This document shows, one piece after another, positions 8,903 through 17,731 of a stretch of DNA of 44,181 nt. The stretch's first letter is position 1, and the number at the start of each line of letters is the position of its first letter. Under the pieces are notes generated by a model. It saw nothing but the letters and a program-made list of their open reading frames with translations. It was not told the origin of the DNA and did no database searches. The stretch lies in assembly GCA_029557895.1 (NCBI GenBank), contig JAKQHT010000006.1:1-44181 (forward strand), read 5' to 3'. The translations under genes were made by a program, and so were the position numbers. Source of the stretch: Bacteroidota bacterium. Lineage in GTDB: Bacteria > Bacteroidota > Bacteroidia > Flavobacteriales > Flavobacteriaceae.

Positions 8903-10243
8903 TTATATCAAACCTCTCGACTTGATTTCCAGGTATTTATTAATAGTGTCTATGGTCAGGTTCTCGGGAGTGGTGAGGATGGACTTGATGCCGTATTTTT
9001 GGAGTTCGTTGACGATAAGCCGCTTTTCAAATTCAAACTTTTCTGCAATGGATTTGTAGTAAACCTGTTGTACGGTTTCGGCCTTGCTGTTTATCAGTGT
9101 TTCCAGTTCGGTGTTTTTAAAGAATATGACCACGAGCAGATGGTTTTTGGCAATTCCCTTTAGGTAGGTAATCTGGCGGTATAAGGCGTCCAAAGTTTCA
9201 AAATTGGTGTAGAGCAATAGTAAGCCTCTTTGTGAGAAATTGCGTTTGATGTCAGCATAAAGTCTTCCAAAATCACTCTCGTGATAATCGGTTTCGATAT
9301 TGTAGAGTGCTTCGAGGATAAGGTTCATCTGTGAGGCGCGTTTTTCTGCCACTATGATATTTTCAACTTTTTTGGAGAAAGCCATGATGCCCGCTTTGTC
9401 GTGTTTTTTTAGTGCAATATTTGAAATGACCAGTGCGGCGTTGATGGCGTAGTCCAACAGTTTGAGCCCGTCAAAAGGCATTTTCATCACACGTCCTTTG
9501 TCAATTACTGAATAGACAGGTTGTGATTTTTCGTCTTGGAACTGATTGACCATCAAGTTATTTTTCTTTGCCGTGGCTTTCCAATTGATGGTGCGCAGGT
9601 CATCGCCGAGTACGTATTCTTTTATTTGCTCAAATTCCATGGTGTGCCCGATGCGTCGAATTTTTTTCACACCGTACTGGTGGAGGTTGTTGCCAATGGC
9701 CAGAAGGTCATATTTACGAAGTTGCATGAAACTCGGGTAAGTGGGAACCATTGCTCCCGATGAAAAAACAAAACGCCGAGCCACAAGCCCAAACACGGAT
9801 GTGACGTATATATTCAACGAACCAAATTGGTATTCACCGCGCTCTACGGGGCGTAGCTCGTATAGGAGTTCGCTCACACTGGAAGCATCCAATTTTCTAT
9901 CGATCTTAAAATCGCGTAACTGAAATTGCTCCGGGACTTCGTCTATAATCCTGACAAACACAGGAAACGTATAGAAATTCTCGATTTTGATCCTGACGGG
10001 GTTTTGGTCGCCGTTCGAGAATTTTTCGGGCAATATTCTGTGGCCGATGACGCCTTTTTTTGCAAAAAACAAAATCAAAGAATCTAAAAATGTCAGCGCA
10101 AACAATATTAGCATCAGCATCCGGACGATTGCGAACAGCCTCGGGAACACAAAACTGACCACAAATAGCACCATTATTCCGATGCACGCATAAAAAAAGC
10201 GGTTCTGGATGTATAATGGCTTTATTTTGTAAAAAAACTTCAA
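8903..10243 (-). CDS. DUF58 domain protein (MoxR-associated, VWA-like)
   Basis: The 446-residue protein has two N-terminal membrane segments (about residues 15-33 and 36-60) and then a beta-rich region. The DUF58 core is recognised by EYVLGDDLRTINWKATAKKNNLMVNQF (split motif GDDLR-INWKATA, about residue 210-230). A VWA-like domain follows, with VYSVIDKGR in the position of the usual DxSxS metal site, which is not a canonical MIDAS. DUF58 proteins are nearly always encoded beside MoxR AAA+ ATPases and are thought to be their membrane-bound partners. Here it is the last gene of the cluster, 101 bases after MoxR. Function beyond this association is unknown. Confidence 0.9.
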   Translation of the reverse strand: MKFFYKIKPLYIQNRFFYACIGIMVLFVVSFVFPRLFAIVRMLMLILFALTFLDSLILFFAKKGVIGHRILPEKFSNGDQNPVRIKIENFYTFPVFVRIIDEVPEQFQLRDFKIDRKLDASSVSELLYELRPVERGEYQFGSLNIYVTSVFGLVARRFVFSSGAMVPTYPSFMQLRKYDLLAIGNNLHQYGVKKIRRIGHTMEFEQIKEYVLGDDLRTINWKATAKKNNLMVNQFQDEKSQPVYSVIDKGRVMKMPFDGLKLLDYAINAALVISNIALKKHDKAGIMAFSKKVENIIVAEKRASQMNLILEALYNIETDYHESDFGRLYADIKRNFSQRGLLLLYTNFETLDALYRQITYLKGIAKNHLLVVIFFKNTELETLINSKAETVQQVYYKSIAEKFEFEKRLIVNELQKYGIKSILTTPENLTIDTINKYLEIKSRGLI

Positions 10244-10344
10244 GATTAATGTTTAATTATTTTTGACCTATAAGCTATTGGCTGATTTACAATCTGGAAT
10301 TTGAATCAGAAATTTGAAACCAATTTTCAAGCCTTTTTTGTGGT

Positions 10345-11409
10345 TTATCTCGGGATCTCAACGGTTTCAACGATTTGCTTGATAATCTGCTTGGCGGTTA
10401 CGCCTTCCATTTCGCGCTCCGGGGTAACGATGATACGGTGCTGCAAAACTGGAACAGCTGCCTGCTTGATGTCTTCGGGGGTTACAAAATCTCGGCCGTT
10501 CATTGCTGCAAAGGCCTTGCTTGCCCTCAAAATTGCAATGGAAGCCCTTGGTGATGCGCCGAGATACAGAAACGGATTGTTGCGGGTATTGACAATGATA
10601 TCGGCAATGTATTTTACCAAATGAGCTTCGATAATGACCTGATTTACCAAGTTTTGTAGGTTGGAAATCTGCGCTTTATTGAGGTGCGTGACTACTTTTT
10701 CCAATTTTTGGCCACCTTTCAATTCCTGTTCACGATTGATGATTTCAATTTCTTCTTCAAGATTGGGGTAGTCAATATCGATTTTAAAAAGAAAACGGTC
10801 CAATTGTGCTTCCGGGAGTCTGTATGTGCCTTCTTGTTCAACAGGGTTTTGTGTAGCAAGAACGATAAACGGAAAATCCATTAGGTACTTATGCCCATCG
10901 ATGGTTATCTGACGTTCTTCCATAACTTCAAACAGCGCCGCTTGGGTTTTGGCAGGAGCGCGGTTAATCTCATCTATCAGTACCATGTTTGAGAATATGG
11001 CTCCTTTTTTAAATTCAAATTCGGAAGTTTTCATGTTAAAAACCGAAGTTCCCAAAATGTCACTGGGCATCAGGTCGGGCGTGAATTGAATCCTGCTGAA
11101 ATCGATTTCGAGAGTTTTGGCAAGCAATTTGGCCGAAATGGTTTTGGCAACACCCGGAACACCTTCAATCAGTGCGTGGCCATTGGCCAAAATGGAGGCG
11201 ATGAGCAAGTCCACCATGTCTTTTTGCCCCACGATGACCTTGCTGATTTCGGTTTTGATATGGTCGATGCCGTTTTGCAGCTCGCTCAAATCAATACGGT
11301 TTTTAAAGTTGACCGTATCATTGTTTTGTTGAGAACTGTTTGTAATGCTTTCTTGGTCAGATGGTTTGTTCTCGATTGGGTCTAAAGGTTCGTTAAGGTT
11401 GTCTTCCAT
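10345..11409 (-). CDS. MoxR-family AAA+ ATPase
   Basis: The 354-residue protein has a Walker A-like EGVPGVAKT (about residue 82-90), a Walker B NMVLIDEINRAP and a sensor-1 region FIVLATQNPVEQEGTYRLPEAQLDRF, all diagnostic of MoxR ATPases. An acidic Asn/Gln-rich N-terminal extension of about 45 residues precedes the core. MoxR ATPases act as chaperone-like machines on VWA/DUF58 client proteins, often in envelope or stress functions. Its start lies 3 bases after the stop of the DUF4350 gene, so the two are translationally close. The DUF58 gene follows after about 100 bases. Confidence 0.95.
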   Translation of the reverse strand: MEDNLNEPLDPIENKPSDQESITNSSQQNNDTVNFKNRIDLSELQNGIDHIKTEISKVIVGQKDMVDLLIASILANGHALIEGVPGVAKTISAKLLAKTLEIDFSRIQFTPDLMPSDILGTSVFNMKTSEFEFKKGAIFSNMVLIDEINRAPAKTQAALFEVMEERQITIDGHKYLMDFPFIVLATQNPVEQEGTYRLPEAQLDRFLFKIDIDYPNLEEEIEIINREQELKGGQKLEKVVTHLNKAQISNLQNLVNQVIIEAHLVKYIADIIVNTRNNPFLYLGASPRASIAILRASKAFAAMNGRDFVTPEDIKQAAVPVLQHRIIVTPEREMEGVTAKQIIKQIVETVEIPR

Positions 11410-11412
11410 GAT

Positions 11413-12609
11413 TTATGTGTTGTAAAAATCTTCAATGGTTTTGTTCAAATTGAGCAGGTCGTGTTCTGTACACTCTCTTTTGGCGTTTAAATATACGATA
11501 AGGTCCACCAATTTTTGGGTCTGTGCTTTGTCTTTTCCCGATTTGAGTGCCAGTTGCCTCGAAAATTTTTCGTCGAGATGTTCCGTATCGAGGTAATGGA
11601 CACGACGGATATACTCCAGAAAGTAGGTTATTTTTTTTGCAATGAGATTGTTGTGGTCCTTGGTTTCGTAATACAGATTGCCAATGGTTTTTGTAAAAGC
11701 TACCGTAGTGTTTTCCAATGGTTTGATGACCCTTACTATACGCTGTTTACGTTTGGCATTGAACACCATGAACAACAACAGGCTGAACAGTGCCAGGTAC
11801 CAGGCCGATTTTAGGGCCGGTTTGCTCAAAATGAAACGCAGGGGCGAATCGCCCAGCGCTTTGCCAAGTTTGTGGTGGTAATCAAAATGGATGGTGCCTT
11901 CCGGGAGGTAGGTAAGTGCTGTTGACGCATATTTTTGGTTATCTTTTTTAAGCAAGTGATAATTGGTGAAGAGGATGGGTTGCAAGTGCAAGTAGATATT
12001 GCCGGAACCATAATGGACCTTTACGAAATTGATGCGTTTTATAGAATCGAATTTTTGATAGCCCAATATGGTGGTGGTTTCGGCATCCAATTTTGAAAAA
12101 TAGATATTGTTCAGCCCCGTTTCTATTGTAATGGTGTCATTTGAAAACCTGGGATTGACAAAGCCGAGCTCGGCCTTGCCTTTGCGGTCATATTTTGTGC
12201 TGACATGCAAGTGTAAGGAATCGTAAAATTTTTTGGGTGGGTAGGGAGTGGCTATGAAGAGCGTGTTGCCCTCTGACGCAAAATCCAAGAGTTCTTGAGC
12301 CGAAACGTCGTCTATATCAAGGTGTTCGTCCACGTAGAGATAGTTTCCGGTGGTTTCGTGAATACCGTTTTTTTCGTTGTAATAAGAATTAAAATATTCG
12401 TAAGGCGTGACCGTGATGTTTTTGATGTCGCTTTGTGGAAAAAGGCTTGGCAGTTGGTCGTACAGCACGAAAGTCCCATAGGGGATTTTGTCGGTTTCTA
12501 CAAAGGTCTTGCGCCAGTCAATCGGTTCGTCTTTTGTAAACTCAATGAATGTAAATCCGATGAACAGAAACAACAATAATCCGGTGTATATCTTGGTGGT
12601 TTTGCTCAT
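11413..12609 (-). CDS. DUF4350 domain membrane protein
   Basis: The 398-residue protein has an N-terminal membrane anchor (TGLLLFLFIGFTFIEF). A globular domain follows with IDWRKTFVETDKIPYGTFVLYDQL, typical of DUF4350, and LLDFASEGNTLFIATPYPPK resembling a glutamine-amidotransferase-like or Rossmann strand. A second membrane segment (about residues 270-288, SAWYLALFSLLLFMVF) and a cytoplasmic helical tail of about 100 residues come last. It overlaps the DUF4129 gene by 4 bases and ends 3 bases before moxR. Such proteins accompany MoxR/DUF58 in many Bacteroidota; the biochemical role is not known. Confidence 0.85.
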   Translation of the reverse strand: MSKTTKIYTGLLLFLFIGFTFIEFTKDEPIDWRKTFVETDKIPYGTFVLYDQLPSLFPQSDIKNITVTPYEYFNSYYNEKNGIHETTGNYLYVDEHLDIDDVSAQELLDFASEGNTLFIATPYPPKKFYDSLHLHVSTKYDRKGKAELGFVNPRFSNDTITIETGLNNIYFSKLDAETTTILGYQKFDSIKRINFVKVHYGSGNIYLHLQPILFTNYHLLKKDNQKYASTALTYLPEGTIHFDYHHKLGKALGDSPLRFILSKPALKSAWYLALFSLLLFMVFNAKRKQRIVRVIKPLENTTVAFTKTIGNLYYETKDHNNLIAKKITYFLEYIRRVHYLDTEHLDEKFSRQLALKSGKDKAQTQKLVDLIVYLNAKRECTEHDLLNLNKTIEDFYNT

Positions 12610-13379
12610 GCACAGAACGATTTTAGGTAATGTTCAAAAGCAGATTTTGCCTTTTCAAACTGTGGTCGGTCCACCTGAAATTCGCCATACCAAATATAAT
12701 TGTAAAGATACGAAGTGTAAGAGAAACCATCTTTTAAATCTTTTTGTACGATTTCCCGGTAATAATCGCTGTTGGTTTTTTCGGCATCGTATTCGATGAT
12801 TCCTGCATCGGCCAAAGCCTTGAGGAGCCAAAGATAATAATAGCGAATGGCCAGACGGTAATCGTCGTTTTTTTCGGCCTGTGCGATGAGTTGTTTAAAA
12901 TCGGTGGTTTGTAGGTTGTTTTCCGCATCGGCCACTGGAATGATGTTTTTGTCAGAAGATTTTCCGAAAACCCAACTGCCTTCTTCGTTCATGATAGCCT
13001 TGAAAATAAAGTATATAACAAAAAGGAAGATGAGCGCTCCGCCTATTTTTAGGGCAACATCGGTTACTCTTGATGCCTCGTCCATAGTGTCGAACCGGAA
13101 TAAATCCTTGATGGTCTCATAGAGCCATTGCTTGAAACGTGTCCACCATCCCAGATTTTCAACGTTTCTTTCGTACTCAAAATCAGTGCCATTGTATTTT
13201 TCATGTATATTGTGAAATTGCCGACGTTCAATGGAAGCATCATCATGAGGGATGGAATCAATGAGTGTTTGTCTGGGCAGATCCAAAGAGATGCCAAAAA
13301 GTTCCTGACTGCAGAAGAAGGAAAGCAGGCCACAGCAGGCAATTATGAGAAAGCGTTTATTCACCCGAACCAATTTCAT
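12606..13379 (-). CDS. DUF4129 domain membrane protein
   Basis: The 257-residue protein starts with a hydrophobic signal or anchor (about residues 8-30). A central membrane segment (VALKIGGALIFLFVIYFIFKAIM, about 108-130) follows. The C-terminal helical domain carries DYRLAIRYYYLWLLKALADAG and YLYNYIWYGEFQVDRPQFEKAK, the pattern of DUF4129, which may be transglutaminase-associated in other contexts. Its start overlaps the end of the upstream membrane-protein gene by 23 bases and its end overlaps DUF4350 by 4 bases, so these genes are tightly coupled. Function is unknown beyond membership of the MoxR cluster. Confidence 0.85.
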   Translation of the reverse strand: MKLVRVNKRFLIIACCGLLSFFCSQELFGISLDLPRQTLIDSIPHDDASIERRQFHNIHEKYNGTDFEYERNVENLGWWTRFKQWLYETIKDLFRFDTMDEASRVTDVALKIGGALIFLFVIYFIFKAIMNEEGSWVFGKSSDKNIIPVADAENNLQTTDFKQLIAQAEKNDDYRLAIRYYYLWLLKALADAGIIEYDAEKTNSDYYREIVQKDLKDGFSYTSYLYNYIWYGEFQVDRPQFEKAKSAFEHYLKSFCA

Positions 13380-14289
13380 CGATTACGCTCTTGGTGTTGG
13401 TATTTTCAAGGCCTTCTTTTAAGCTGAAAAAGACAATGCCCTGGTTGATCTGAACCACTACGCCAAGAAAAGTGCCAATAAAGAAATTCAGGAAAAACAT
13501 GGCAATCATGACTATACCCATGGTTGCCCCAATGGCTTCGGCATTGCCGCTTTCGAGGTCGGTAAACATATTTACCATTCCAAAAATGTAAGGTATCATG
13601 GATAGTATGCTCTGGACGATGTAGGCCATCATGAAAAACAATCCGACGCTACCAACCGACGGCCAAAATTTTGAAGCCATCAATGTCCAGGCATAGCCAA
13701 AACTGTTCCAAATGCTTCTTTTGTTTTCGAGATATTCCATAAGTGCCATATTGTATAAAAGGCTGAAGGCGCCAACAAACAGGGGTATCAACAACATGCC
13801 TACAATAGTGATAATCAGCATGAACATTCCAATGCTCAAGGCGATTGTGAGCGGGATGGCCAATAAAAATCCGTAGAACAGAAACACCAAGATTTTACCG
13901 ATGTTTGCCCTGTATTCGGCAACGATTTCCGAAATTCCGAAATGCTTTCCGCCGTGTTTTATGTACAATTTGAAGTACAGTGGCATATAAGCAAAAGATA
14001 CCGCCCAAGCTATTATTGCCACTATCAAAAATAAAATGAATACCATTATGAATAACCCCGCATTTTCGTTGATGTAAGCGTCAAGCGAGTTCATGCTACC
14101 CATGTTTCCGCCAAAAATGATGTCTGTATAAAATGTGGAAAAGAAATAAAGTATCACCATCATGATGATGAGGAACACACCGTTGACCGTGATGTAGTGT
14201 CCGAAAAAATGTTTTCCGTTATGCTTTAAAAAGGAAAAGGTATCCTGAAAAAAATCGCTAAAGGTTCTTGGTTTGTGCAGTTGGGTCAT
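13357..14289 (-). CDS. Polytopic membrane protein of the MoxR cluster
   Basis: The 310-residue protein begins MTQLHKPRTFSDFFQDTFSF and shows about six strongly hydrophobic segments, including NGVFLIIMMVILYFF, LFIMVFILFLIVAIIAW, ILVFLFYGFLLAIPLTIAL, MLLIPLFVGAFSLLYNMALM and GIVMIAMFFLNFFIGTFLGV. A cytoplasmic start and several Gly/Pro-rich kinks resemble DUF4013/glycerophosphodiester-phosphodiesterase-type membrane domains, but no catalytic motif is visible. It is the first gene of the minus-strand run that continues into DUF4129, DUF4350, moxR and DUF58. The 23-base overlap with DUF4129 argues for one transcript. Confidence 0.75.
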   Translation of the reverse strand: MTQLHKPRTFSDFFQDTFSFLKHNGKHFFGHYITVNGVFLIIMMVILYFFSTFYTDIIFGGNMGSMNSLDAYINENAGLFIMVFILFLIVAIIAWAVSFAYMPLYFKLYIKHGGKHFGISEIVAEYRANIGKILVFLFYGFLLAIPLTIALSIGMFMLIITIVGMLLIPLFVGAFSLLYNMALMEYLENKRSIWNSFGYAWTLMASKFWPSVGSVGLFFMMAYIVQSILSMIPYIFGMVNMFTDLESGNAEAIGATMGIVMIAMFFLNFFIGTFLGVVVQINQGIVFFSLKEGLENTNTKSVIDEIGSGE

Positions 14290-14654
14290 GGTATGGATGT
14301 TGGGTTTGTGTCATTTGTTTGGCAAATACCTAATTTTAGGTAATTCCCGATAGTAATCGGGTTTTTGCATTGATTGCCGATACTGACTTCCGGTGTGTTT
14401 TTTGCTTTTAGGCCATGAATTTCAAAAATTCTGTTATTTCTCACTCGGGTGTCGGTCCGGGTGAACGTCAATGTCCAAATTTAAGAAAAAAACATCGAAT
14501 GGAAACGTTCGGACTCTCTGTCGTGTGAATTCTTCGGTTTGTGTCACGAACAAAAAAATCAGACCCATCCAAAGAATGTTGAATATAGAGCATGTTTTTT
14601 GATTATCGACGAAATTAAGATTGCGGAGAGATTGCTGAATATTATTAGCGGTTT
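14290..14654. other. 365-bp non-coding junction with a hairpin
   Basis: No convincing gene lies here; the only sizeable frame (minus strand, about 61 codons) has no recognisable features. A strong hairpin sits at 14346-14361 (CCCGAT, loop AGTA, ATCGGG) followed on the plus strand by five T. Similar CCCGAT...ATCGGG palindromes are common as interspersed repeats in flavobacterial intergenic DNA (general knowledge, not verified here). The stretch separates the MoxR cluster from the AT-richer serine hydrolase/methyltransferase/TetR block and is one candidate boundary of an insertion. Confidence 0.6.
14346..14366 (+). terminator. Hairpin followed by T-run
   Basis: CCCGAT/ATCGGG pairs perfectly around a 4-base loop, followed by TTTTT on the plus strand. 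No plus-strand gene ends just before it, so its role as a terminator is uncertain. It could instead be an interspersed palindromic repeat. Confidence 0.4.
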
Positions 14655-16130
14655 TTATTTCATTTCCACATCAATAATCTTTTGTCCGTAATTCCCAAGA
14701 TAGTGTTTAACCAAAGTTTCATATAGATTTCCGCCCGTATCGGAATTGGTAAAAATCAGCAAACCTTGTTTGGTTTTGGGTAGTATAAAGAAAATCGTCC
14801 TTACTCCAAAATCTGCACCTCCGTGTGCCAAAGCATATTCTCCGTTTCCGAAATCGTAAATTTCAAAGCCCAAACCAAAATGTTTACCTTTTTCACTCGG
14901 AACTTGTGGAGTTGCCATTTCTTTAAATGTCTTTTCGGAAATCAAATTACCGTTCATTAAGTTTACCAGAAAACTCCCATAATCTTCAATGGTTGTCAGT
15001 AAATCATCGGCTGCATTTGGAATAGTATTTTTTACGGTTTCATAGGATTTACCGTTTTCATCATAATTTAAAGCGTATCTTGTCTCATCTACATTTCTAT
15101 CCCAGATATATCGTGTATCGTTCATTTTCAACGTATTGAAAATCAATTCTTCGGCTAATTGTTGTAACGATTTTTTAAACTTTTTTTCCAATGCTTTTCG
15201 TAAATATTCATAGCCTTCGCCCGAATATCCGTAACCTTTTCCTGGTTCAAAATCAAAATGCAGTTTTTTGTCATCATTCAGCCAACGCCAATTTTTAAAT
15301 CCTGTTTGATGGCTCAAAATCAAGCGTGCTGTCAGCTTTTTGTGTCTTGGGTCTTTGGCAATATCGGGGTCAGTCCAATAATTGTAAAGCGGTTCGTCCA
15401 AACTGAATTTACCTTGTTCAACAAGTTTTAAAGCAACCAAAGCCGTTACGGGTTTGGTTACGGAAGCCACGTTGAAAATCGTGTTGTAAGGAGCGGGATT
15501 TTCGTTTGACAATTCCCCAAAAACCCGAATCTGATTGAGCTTTCCACCTTCGATAATTCCTATGCCAAGCGTGGGAACATTGTTTTCTTTCAACCAATTT
15601 TCGATTTCCGTTTCGTTGTCAAAAATTGATGAACGAGTTACCATTTCGGTCAGATGCTCATAGCTGTACGATTTGGCAAGTTTCCATTCGTTGTTTTCGA
15701 TGAGCCAAACGTGGGTAAACCTTGCCGAACTACCAAAGCGTTCCGCTTGTCCTGTTTGTTTTTCAAAAAACTGATGAATACCTTCTTGCATTGCTCCGTA
15801 AACTTTTCCGTTTTTATATAAGGTAAAAATTTTAGTGCTTTCCTTTACTAATTCACGCCTTGCCTGATAATTTTCAGGATTTCCACACAAACCATTTTTA
15901 AGGTCATTTATAAATTTCTTCTTGTCAGAAATTCCGTCTTTATCGTGAAAAAACTCGAAATTTTCACTTGTCAATTTTTCAAACTGACTTACATCACAAG
16001 TGTTGAAACCAACACTGAACAACAAACTGTCTTTTGAAATAATTGTTCGGTATAAGTCAGAGTTTTTATCAACTTGTGCTATTATGGGAAAACAAAAAAA
16101 TAGAAAAAGGATAAAGAACAGGTTTTTCAT
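14655..16130 (-). CDS. Secreted NTF2-like/serine beta-lactamase-fold hydrolase fusion
   Basis: The 491-residue protein has a signal peptide (cleavage near PIIAQ). Residues about 30-165 look like a SnoaL/DUF4440-type NTF2-like domain (FTLYKNGKVYGAMQEG, ARFTHVWLIENNEWKLAKSYSYEH). From about residue 172 a class C beta-lactamase-type serine hydrolase follows, with SxxK at S223-K226 (ASVTK), a Tyr-containing second motif at Y302 (YSGEGYEY) and a C-terminal HGG (YALAHGGADFG) replacing KTG. Proteins of this type are esterases, D-aminopeptidases or PBP-like enzymes; the substrate cannot be read from sequence. The gene is AT-richer than the MoxR cluster and lies inside it. It precedes no obvious operon partner but follows the methyltransferase in the same direction, with a 118-base gap. 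Confidence 0.88.
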   Translation of the reverse strand: MKNLFFILFLFFCFPIIAQVDKNSDLYRTIISKDSLLFSVGFNTCDVSQFEKLTSENFEFFHDKDGISDKKKFINDLKNGLCGNPENYQARRELVKESTKIFTLYKNGKVYGAMQEGIHQFFEKQTGQAERFGSSARFTHVWLIENNEWKLAKSYSYEHLTEMVTRSSIFDNETEIENWLKENNVPTLGIGIIEGGKLNQIRVFGELSNENPAPYNTIFNVASVTKPVTALVALKLVEQGKFSLDEPLYNYWTDPDIAKDPRHKKLTARLILSHQTGFKNWRWLNDDKKLHFDFEPGKGYGYSGEGYEYLRKALEKKFKKSLQQLAEELIFNTLKMNDTRYIWDRNVDETRYALNYDENGKSYETVKNTIPNAADDLLTTIEDYGSFLVNLMNGNLISEKTFKEMATPQVPSEKGKHFGLGFEIYDFGNGEYALAHGGADFGVRTIFFILPKTKQGLLIFTNSDTGGNLYETLVKHYLGNYGQKIIDVEMK

Positions 16131-16248
16131 TATTTTTTTAGTGTTTTATTTCAAAATTGTTTGTTGTCGTTATAATCGTTTTGTTACAATTAGAAAATTG
16201 AACCTAATATATTTTTTAATTTGATTAAACTTTAAAATAGAAGTCTTG

Positions 16249-17040
16249 TTAAGATTTATATTGTTTTTTCGGAATGCCAATGGTGTAAATTACAAACCCT
16301 GTTTTTGATTTTTTCTTGTTAAATTCCCATTCAAATGCGGTATTGTTTTCAAGAGTATTTACTAAATCTTTCATTTCGTCAGCCGTGTAAGTTCTTAATG
16401 CAGAAACAATTCCATCCCATAAAACTATTAGAGGAACAATTGGGATAAGATAGGTAAAGATCAATCTACTCAATCGAAAAGGACGAATAAACGGTGTTGT
16501 TGCCAGAACACTTAAAGGAGAAAGCAACATTGCAACAATACTTGGTAGGCCTCTGTCCTGAATTTCAAAAATGGCGATAGGCTGATCATTGTTTATTGCA
16601 TTTTGTAAAACCATTTTTGCTTCTTGTGGTCTAAAATGATGAAACGATAAAAACATTGTTCGTAATCCTTTTAGGTTTTCAGGAACATTTTTAGCATTTA
16701 TCGGTTCTGAATGATATTCAAATATATCAGATTGACTTGTTGTATGTTGAAATGCTTCGATATTGGGGTATAAATCCGTGAATTTTATACTTATTTCGGA
16801 ATTTTTGTTCTGCAATTCTTTACCTAACCAAAGCAATCCACCTCCACCACCAGAACCTAAATCAATAATTTGTGTTGTGTCGCTCTTTTGCAAAGTTTCA
16901 TTAATTACATCAACAACAGGTTCGTAAACTTTTACTTTGTTAGCCAAATACTGAAGAAAATCTGTTACATAATTCCGCAACAATTGAGGAAACCACTTTT
17001 GGTCTTCAAATTCAAATAAATGTATTCTTTTGGTTTTCAT
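16249..17040 (-). CDS. SAM-dependent class I methyltransferase-like protein
   Basis: I set the start at the ATG at 17038-17040 (MKTKRIHLFEF); another ATG six bases upstream (17046) is equally possible. Longer frames run through the operator and into tetR on the other strand and are unlikely. The 263-residue product carries motif I QIIDLGSGGGGGLLWLG (about residues 58-74) and an acidic motif II (KFTDLYPN), as in Rossmann-fold methyltransferases. A hydrophobic stretch follows (RLIFTYLIPIVPLIVLWDGI, about 195-214) that may be membrane-associated. The substrate is unknown. The gene diverges from tetR, with 55-61 bases between the start codons holding two palindromic operators and a -7-like TACATTTG (complement of 17067-17074) inside the first one. 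Repression by the TetR protein is therefore very likely. Confidence 0.85.
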   Translation of the reverse strand: MKTKRIHLFEFEDQKWFPQLLRNYVTDFLQYLANKVKVYEPVVDVINETLQKSDTTQIIDLGSGGGGGLLWLGKELQNKNSEISIKFTDLYPNIEAFQHTTSQSDIFEYHSEPINAKNVPENLKGLRTMFLSFHHFRPQEAKMVLQNAINNDQPIAIFEIQDRGLPSIVAMLLSPLSVLATTPFIRPFRLSRLIFTYLIPIVPLIVLWDGIVSALRTYTADEMKDLVNTLENNTAFEWEFNKKKSKTGFVIYTIGIPKKQYKS

Positions 17041-17058
17041 ATTCATCAAATTTCGTAA

Positions 17059-17102
17059 TTTTAGACCAAATGTACTAAAAAAATAGTCCACTTGGTCTAA
17101 AA
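17059..17102. promoter_or_regulatory. Divergent promoter with two TetR-type operators
   Basis: The outer arms TTTTAGACCAA (17059-17069) and TTGGTCTAAAA (17092-17102) form a perfect 11-base inverted repeat. Within it are two 16-base sites: TAGACCAAATGTACTA (17062-17077) and TAGTCCACTTGGTCTA (17084-17099). The second, read on the opposite strand, matches the first at 14 of 16 positions. Their centres are 22 bases apart, about two helical turns, so two dimers would bind the same face. The right arm reaches the first base of the tetR ATG, and the left site covers the methyltransferase -7-like element. Autoregulation and repression are inferred from this layout. Confidence 0.8.
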
Positions 17103-17731
17103 TGAAAAAAAATAAAAAAAATATTCTCAACAAGGCTTTGGAGTTGTTCAATGATTTTGGATATACTTCGGTATCTATCAGGCAAATAGCTTCAGAGATA
17201 GGGATAAGCCATAGCAATTTAATATATCATTATAAGACAAAAAACGATATTGCCATCGCGTTACATCAAGAGTTGTTGGTCAAGGCTTTGGAACTGAATA
17301 AAACAACGATTCATAATCCGAATTTTATTGAAAGTTTATTCGATTCAACAAAAAAAGGTTTTGAAATATTGTATCAATATCGTTTTTTGATGATTGATTT
17401 TAACTCTATTTTGAGAGAAAATGAAAAGTTGAAACAGATTATTCTTGAAGTTGAAAATATTAGGGCAACCATGTATAGAAATGCTATAAATCAAGCTGTA
17501 AAACAAGGATATATGAGGGAGCGAGAATACGATAACGAATATGATTCCCTGATTTTGACTATCAAAATATTTAGTGATTCTTGGATTTCTTCATCGGAAA
17601 TTTATGAAACAATACCAAGTCAGGAAATCATAGAGAAGTATAGCAGCTTGTTCGTTAAGTTGTTTTTTCCGTTTCTTACAGAAAAAGGTAAAAAAGTTTT
17701 TTTATTAATGCTCGATCGAGAATCTGCATGA
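17102..17731 (+). CDS. TetR/AcrR-family transcriptional regulator
   Basis: The 209-residue protein has an N-terminal helix-turn-helix (TSVSIRQIASEIGISHSNLIYHYKTKNDI, split across about residues 22-50), as in TetR repressors. An all-helical ligand-binding half follows, with no strong similarity I can name. The first codons are extremely A-rich. The ATG overlaps the operator palindrome, so transcription probably starts very close to the start codon or the leader is very short. It diverges from the methyltransferase, its presumptive target, and converges on the SpoIIM-like gene, 52 bases away. The ligand is unknown. Confidence 0.93.
   Translation: MKKNKKNILNKALELFNDFGYTSVSIRQIASEIGISHSNLIYHYKTKNDIAIALHQELLVKALELNKTTIHNPNFIESLFDSTKKGFEILYQYRFLMIDFNSILRENEKLKQIILEVENIRATMYRNAINQAVKQGYMREREYDNEYDSLILTIKIFSDSWISSSEIYETIPSQEIIEKYSSLFVKLFFPFLTEKGKKVFLLMLDRESA

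Noticed and set aside
14286..14471. 61-codon minus-strand frame upstream of the polytopic membrane protein gene
   Set aside because: No start context, hydrophobic segment or recognisable motif, and it contains the 14346-14361 hairpin.
17041..17217. Extension of the methyltransferase gene to 17217
   Set aside because: It would run antisense through the operators and into tetR; the homology-like region begins at the ATG at 17040 or 17046.
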